This document shows, in pieces, positions 13,725-14,379 of a stretch of 14,379 nt of DNA. The position numbers and the translations under genes are program-made. The DNA is taken from contig JAIUMT010000051.1 in the NCBI GenBank assembly GCA_022565415.1, positions 1 to 14,379 on the forward strand, given 5' to 3'. Each line of letters opens with the position of its first letter. Position 1 is the first letter of the stretch. The DNA comes from Balneolales bacterium (GTDB lineage: Bacteria > Bacteroidota > Rhodothermia > Balneolales > HLUCCA01). The notes below the pieces were generated by a model. It was not told where the DNA came from, made no database searches, and saw only the letters and a program-made list of their open reading frames with translations.

Positions 13725-14379
13725 ATGAAATCGAATATGCATCTTTATACGTGGAAACTATTTACGGGGGCGGATTCACGCGAACTCGACTCCCGTACCA
13801 TTGAGCTTGGGGTTTCCGGTAGTACATTAATGGAAATCGCTGGCGGAAAGACTTCTGATCTCATCGTTGGTCTATATCCGAACCTTAATCGTGTGATCTG
13901 CTATTGCGGGAAAGGTAATAATGGCGGAGATGCGCTGGTTATCGCCCGACACCTGGCTAGCCGAAACATCGCTGTCGACGTGGTAATGCTCTCCCCTGAA
14001 AATGAACTTAGTCCCGATTCACATGCGAATTACTCGCTGCTAAAGGCACTTTTCGAGTCAAAAAAGTACAGAATTTCGATTACCGACATAGATGATTTTG
14101 AGCTAGCGAAACGAGACAAGTGTCCACATTCTAAACCCTTTCATTATCGCGAATCGCACGAGGCCGCCGAGTCATTTCCTAGAGAAAAGCGTCTAATACT
14201 AGACGGACTTCTGGGCACAGGATTGTCGAGTTCCGTGCGTGAGCCCTACTTCTCTGCCATCGAGGCTATAAATAATTCAGGGTTTCCGGTGCTGAGTCTG
14301 GATATTCCTTCGGGACTTGATGCAAACACCGGCCTAGCTCACGGGATTGCCGTTAAGGCCACCCAAACCTGCTGCATGG
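13725..14379 (+). CDS. nnrE: NAD(P)H-hydrate epimerase (YjeF N-terminal domain), truncated by window edge
   Basis: The first 218 residues are present; the frame is still open at the right edge. The domain epimerises R-NAD(P)HX to the S form, so that the partner dehydratase can repair damaged NAD(P)H. Seen: LMEIAGG (35-41), the phosphate-binding CGKGNNGGDALVIARHL (61-77), LDGLLGTGL (159-167) with D160 at the catalytic position, and DIPSGLDANTG (193-203). A charged linker at about 111-157 is longer than usual (E. coli has about 20 residues less here, by eye). Bacterial proteins of this kind are usually fused to a C-terminal dehydratase (NnrD); whether this one is cannot be seen. Two in-frame ATGs (13725 and 13737) are possible starts; the first is 9 bases after the PAP2 stop. 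Confidence 0.93.
   Translation, partial: MKSNMHLYTWKLFTGADSRELDSRTIELGVSGSTLMEIAGGKTSDLIVGLYPNLNRVICYCGKGNNGGDALVIARHLASRNIAVDVVMLSPENELSPDSHANYSLLKALFESKKYRISITDIDDFELAKRDKCPHSKPFHYRESHEAAESFPREKRLILDGLLGTGLSSSVREPYFSAIEAINNSGFPVLSLDIPSGLDANTGLAHGIAVKATQTCCM

Noticed and set aside
1..14379. CRISPR array, insertion sequence, prophage or toxin-antitoxin module
   Set aside because: No regularly spaced repeats, transposase, integrase, terminal inverted repeats or small paired genes were found on either strand.

Overview
The window is an ordinary chromosomal stretch, probably from a member of the Bacteroidota/Balneolota/Rhodothermota branch. This is inferred from four things: a bacilliredoxin with a CGC motif; a short archaeal/eukaryote-type prolyl-tRNA synthetase; start codons with almost no Shine-Dalgarno sequence; and several upstream elements resembling the branch's -7 promoter consensus (TAnnTTTG). 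The phylum is an inference; a 16S or marker-gene search would decide it. I see no insertion sequence, prophage, CRISPR array, toxin-antitoxin pair or defence cluster. All confidently named genes are housekeeping, redox/stress, envelope or regulatory genes.

Layout, left to right. (1) The 5' part of a leftward membrane-anchored protein of unknown function runs off the left edge (1-584). Across a 200-bp divergent spacer lies a rightward MscS-family channel (785-2458). (2) A leftward bacilliredoxin (2518-2946) converges on the channel gene and shares a hairpin with it. (3) A rightward putative lipoprotein (3072-3902) converges on leftward Mn-type superoxide dismutase sodA (4124-4729). (4) Divergent from sodA is a soluble pyridine nucleotide transhydrogenase-like flavoprotein, sthA (4995-6446); the spacer holds repeated GTTTAAC-like words and a dyad. 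(5) Leftward aspS (6759-8546) is divergent from a soluble two-PAS histidine kinase and its NarL-type response regulator (8824-10955), two bases apart. (6) A 365-bp gene-free stretch follows the regulator. It holds a TACGTA array, a candidate small RNA with a strong terminator, and a second, shorter copy of part of the array. (7) A leftward tRNA-Met(CAT) with its own terminator (11278-11394). (8) A rightward cluster of proS, a PAP2-family membrane phosphatase and the 5' part of nnrE (11553 to the right edge), with gaps of 24 and 9 bases and no terminator between them.

How the genes fit together. Bacilliredoxin, SodA and SthA all act in redox homeostasis (bacillithiol-mixed-disulfide reduction, superoxide removal, NADPH/NADH balance). 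They sit close together but in separate transcription units; only sodA and sthA share a control region. The kinase/regulator pair is a textbook cytosolic two-component system with no obvious output gene beside it. The non-coding block just after the regulator is the best candidate target and is the most interesting part of the window. proS-pap2-nnrE looks like one operon without an obvious shared pathway.

Most of the window is conventional. The findings below are mainly regulatory or RNA hypotheses made by eye and need computation or experiment.
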